Shown here: positions 3,357-5,338 of the stretch, in pieces
Layout: each line of letters opens with the position of its first letter
Numbering within the stretch: position 1 is the stretch's first letter
Assembly (NCBI GenBank): GCA_964390795.1
Contig: CAYMLQ010000383.1
Coordinates: 1 to 5,338 of the forward strand
Source: CAYMLQ01 sp964390795
GTDB lineage: Bacteria > Verrucomicrobiota > Kiritimatiellia > RFP12 > UBA1067
Reading direction: 5' to 3'
DNA length: 5,338 bases
The notes under the pieces: generated by a model
What the model saw: only the letters and a program-made list of their open reading frames with translations
What the model was told of the DNA's origin: nothing
The model's database searches: none
Program-made: the position numbers and the translations under genes

Positions 3357-5338
3357 ATGAGGCGAGGCATCGTGGGCGTTGTTAGCGTGTTGATGGGTGC
3401 GTGCGCGTGGGCCGCACCCAAAAGCGCGGGGTATCCGTTCGACGGGCATACCGGTTTTTCCGTAAGCAACTTAACGGAACGGCTCAGCGCCGGCTCGTTC
3501 TCGGTGGCCGTCTGGGTGCGCATCGACGATGTGAAGCGGCCGCAGATGTTTCTGACGATGGGGCAGCCCAATCAGGACTTCTCGCTCTACCTGTACAACG
3601 ACGCGGTGCGCCTGCTGATCGAAGGCACCGAGGGCCAGTATGGCTATGCGCTCGCCAAGGCGCCCCAAACCAACGCGTGGACGCATTATGCCGGCACCTA
3701 CGACGGCAAGGTGGCGAAGATCTACAGAAACGGCGTGCTCGAAGGCCACAAGGAGATTCCGCTCAAGCGCAGCGCGTTCAAGGAGCCGCTGACGGTGGGA
3801 GTGGCGGCAGGTTCTGAAGAGCGCATCTTAAAAGGCAACATGACCGATATCCGCCTGTGGAACCGGGTCTTGGAGCCTGCTGAGGTGAAGTCCGTATGCG
3901 AGGAGGAGTCGCGGCAGGGGCTCTCGGATCAGCTGCTGTGCCACTGGATCACGCATGCGACCGATACGGTCATTGCGAACCGGATTCCCGAGGCTCCTGA
4001 GCTGGTCAAGATCCAGCCAATGCTGGTGACTGTCCAGAACCGCAAGGTCGATGGCTTTCGCGGCATCTGGTACTTCAACCAGCCGCTGAAGAACGAGTAT
4101 GTCTACAAATACAGCGGCGGGCTGGGAACCTACTGCGCGAACCACAGCCCCTTCGCTTGGTATGCGCCGGAGGTGAAGAAAACCTATTTCTGCTACGGCG
4201 GTACGGACGAGAAGAACAGCACGCTGCTGCACATGGTTTCGTACTATGACCACGCGACCGGCAAGGTGGCGCGGCCCACGCTGCTCTTGGACAAGAAAAC
4301 CGACGACGCGCACGACAACCCGGTGATCAACCTCGACGATAAAGGGTACATCTGGATCTTTTCAAGCAGCCATGGGCGCGGGCGTCCCTCCTACATCTCG
4401 CGCAGCGTGAAGCCGTATGACATTGACCAGTTCCAGCTGATGTGGACCGGCAACTACTCGTATCCGCAGCCGATGTACTATCCAGGCAAAGGGTTCTTCT
4501 TTATCCACACGTGGTATGTGAAGGGCCGCGGCAACTACATGATGACCAGCAATCCCGAGGGTACGGAGTGGAGCGAGCGCAAGCAGACGTCCTATTTCGA
4601 AGAAGGGCACTACCAGATCAGCGGCGTGTGGAAAAACAAGAAAACCGGCGTGGCCTTCAACATGCATCCCAAAGGCAAGGGGCTCAACTACCGCACCAAC
4701 ATCTACTACATCGAGTCCGACGATTTCGGCGCGACGTGGAAGAACGCCCAGGGTGAAACGTTGGCGACGCCGCTCAGCGACAAGGTGAATCCCGCGCAGG
4801 TGTTGGAATATGAGAGCAAAGGCCGCAACGTCTATCTTTCGGATATCCAGTTCGACTCGGCAGGACGCCCTGTGATTCTGTTCGTGCTGAGCAAGGGCTT
4901 TGAATCGGGTCCTGACAACGGCCCGCGCGAGTGGCGCATCGCGCGTTGGACGGGGACGGAGTGGAAAGAGCAGAACACGGGCATCAGCTCAGGCAGCAAC
5001 TACGATGTCGGGCCGGTCTACATCGAAAGTGACACCACCTGGCGCATCATCGGCCCCACGCAGATGGGGCCGCAGGCCTATAACCCCGGCGGCGAGATCG
5101 CCCTGTGGCTTTCGGAAGACGCGGGCGCGACGTGGCGGATGACGCGGCAGATGACGAAAGACAGCGAGATGAACCACACCTATGTTCGCAGGCCGGTCAA
5201 TGCGCAGCCGGACTTCTACGGGTTCTGGGCGGACGGACACGGCCGCAGGCCCTCCGAGTCGCACCTCTATTTCTGCAATCAGAAAGGCGACGTCTTCCGC
5301 CTGCCGCAGACCATGACCGGCGATTTCGCCGCGCCCGA
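3357..5338 (+). CDS. Secreted LamG plus BNR_4 beta-propeller protein (3' end outside window)
   Basis: An open frame of at least 660 codons runs off the window edge. Residues 1-20 form a signal peptide ending in AWA-A, so the protein is exported. Residues about 25-185 form a Concanavalin-A-like LamG domain (Laminin_G_3 type), shown by SFSVAVWVRIDD (47-58), WTHYAGTYDG (108-117), KIYRNG (121-126) and DIRLWNRVLEPAEV (164-177). From about 233 (GFRGIWY) a BNR_4-type beta-propeller follows, with AHDNPVINLDDKGYIWIFSSSHG (318-340) split by its conserved HDNP and SSSHG cores, and two Asp-box motifs, SDDFGATW (454-461) and SEDAGATW (586-593). Related seven-bladed propellers include ulvan lyases (PL24/PL25), while other BNR_4 proteins have no known activity. 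Next to a GH105 enzyme, a role in binding or cleaving a uronate-containing polysaccharide is likely. Domain calls are good; lyase activity is inference. Confidence 0.85.
   Translation, partial: MRRGIVGVVSVLMGACAWAAPKSAGYPFDGHTGFSVSNLTERLSAGSFSVAVWVRIDDVKRPQMFLTMGQPNQDFSLYLYNDAVRLLIEGTEGQYGYALAKAPQTNAWTHYAGTYDGKVAKIYRNGVLEGHKEIPLKRSAFKEPLTVGVAAGSEERILKGNMTDIRLWNRVLEPAEVKSVCEEESRQGLSDQLLCHWITHATDTVIANRIPEAPELVKIQPMLVTVQNRKVDGFRGIWYFNQPLKNEYVYKYSGGLGTYCANHSPFAWYAPEVKKTYFCYGGTDEKNSTLLHMVSYYDHATGKVARPTLLLDKKTDDAHDNPVINLDDKGYIWIFSSSHGRGRPSYISRSVKPYDIDQFQLMWTGNYSYPQPMYYPGKGFFFIHTWYVKGRGNYMMTSNPEGTEWSERKQTSYFEEGHYQISGVWKNKKTGVAFNMHPKGKGLNYRTNIYYIESDDFGATWKNAQGETLATPLSDKVNPAQVLEYESKGRNVYLSDIQFDSAGRPVILFVLSKGFESGPDNGPREWRIARWTGTEWKEQNTGISSGSNYDVGPVYIESDTTWRIIGPTQMGPQAYNPGGEIALWLSEDAGATWRMTRQMTKDSEMNHTYVRRPVNAQPDFYGFWADGHGRRPSESHLYFCNQKGDVFRLPQTMTGDFAAP

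Noticed and set aside
3828..4667. Two minus-strand open frames within the LamG/BNR_4 gene
   Set aside because: The plus-strand frame is continuous, with recognisable LamG and BNR_4 motifs through this region; the minus-strand frames show no motifs or ribosome sites.

Overview
The window looks like a GC-rich bacterial chromosome fragment from a metagenome-type scaffold. A run of 100 Ns (2003-2102) is flanked by two identical 55-bp copies, the pattern expected when two overlapping contigs were joined without merging. A secreted polysaccharide-degradation locus, a Concanavalin-A-like (LamG)/BNR_4 protein and an intergenic GTTCRGC-type heptamer array together suggest the PVC superphylum (Kiritimatiellota, Verrucomicrobiota or Lentisphaerota). 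This placement is an inference with low to moderate confidence. No rRNA, tRNA, CRISPR array, transposase or replication origin was seen.

Left part, minus strand. Positions 1-502 carry the first 167 codons of a phenylacetate-CoA ligase (paaK), cut by the window edge. Upstream of it (503-729) is an unusual intergenic stretch. It holds nested dyads over a possible paaK promoter (551-601), a heptamer repeat array (605-657) and a short plus-strand remnant (about 642-746) that resembles the C-terminus of a type ISP restriction-modification enzyme. Next is a complete Nif3/YbgI-like dinuclear-metal protein gene (730-1491, minus strand), with a plausible promoter at 1535-1563.

Centre, 1492-1806. This is the divergent intergenic region between the Nif3-like gene and a plus-strand carbohydrate operon. 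It contains a long imperfect hairpin (1578-1608), a plausible sigma70-type promoter (1714-1743) and two small dyads in the leader.

Right part, plus strand. Three reading frames are closely spaced: a GH105 unsaturated-glycuronyl hydrolase lipoprotein (1807-3116, interrupted on paper only by the assembly gap), a 63-residue secreted peptide resembling the start of a LamG protein (3121-3312), and a large secreted LamG plus BNR_4 beta-propeller protein (3357 to beyond 5338). GH105 enzymes remove the 4,5-unsaturated uronic acid that polysaccharide lyases leave on oligosaccharides. Some beta-propeller families related to BNR_4 are lyases acting on uronate-containing polysaccharides such as ulvan. 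A sensible working hypothesis is therefore that the propeller protein binds or cleaves a uronate-rich (rhamnogalacturonan- or ulvan-like) glycan and the GH105 lipoprotein processes the unsaturated ends. No sulfatase, transporter or regulator gene is visible in this window to confirm the substrate.
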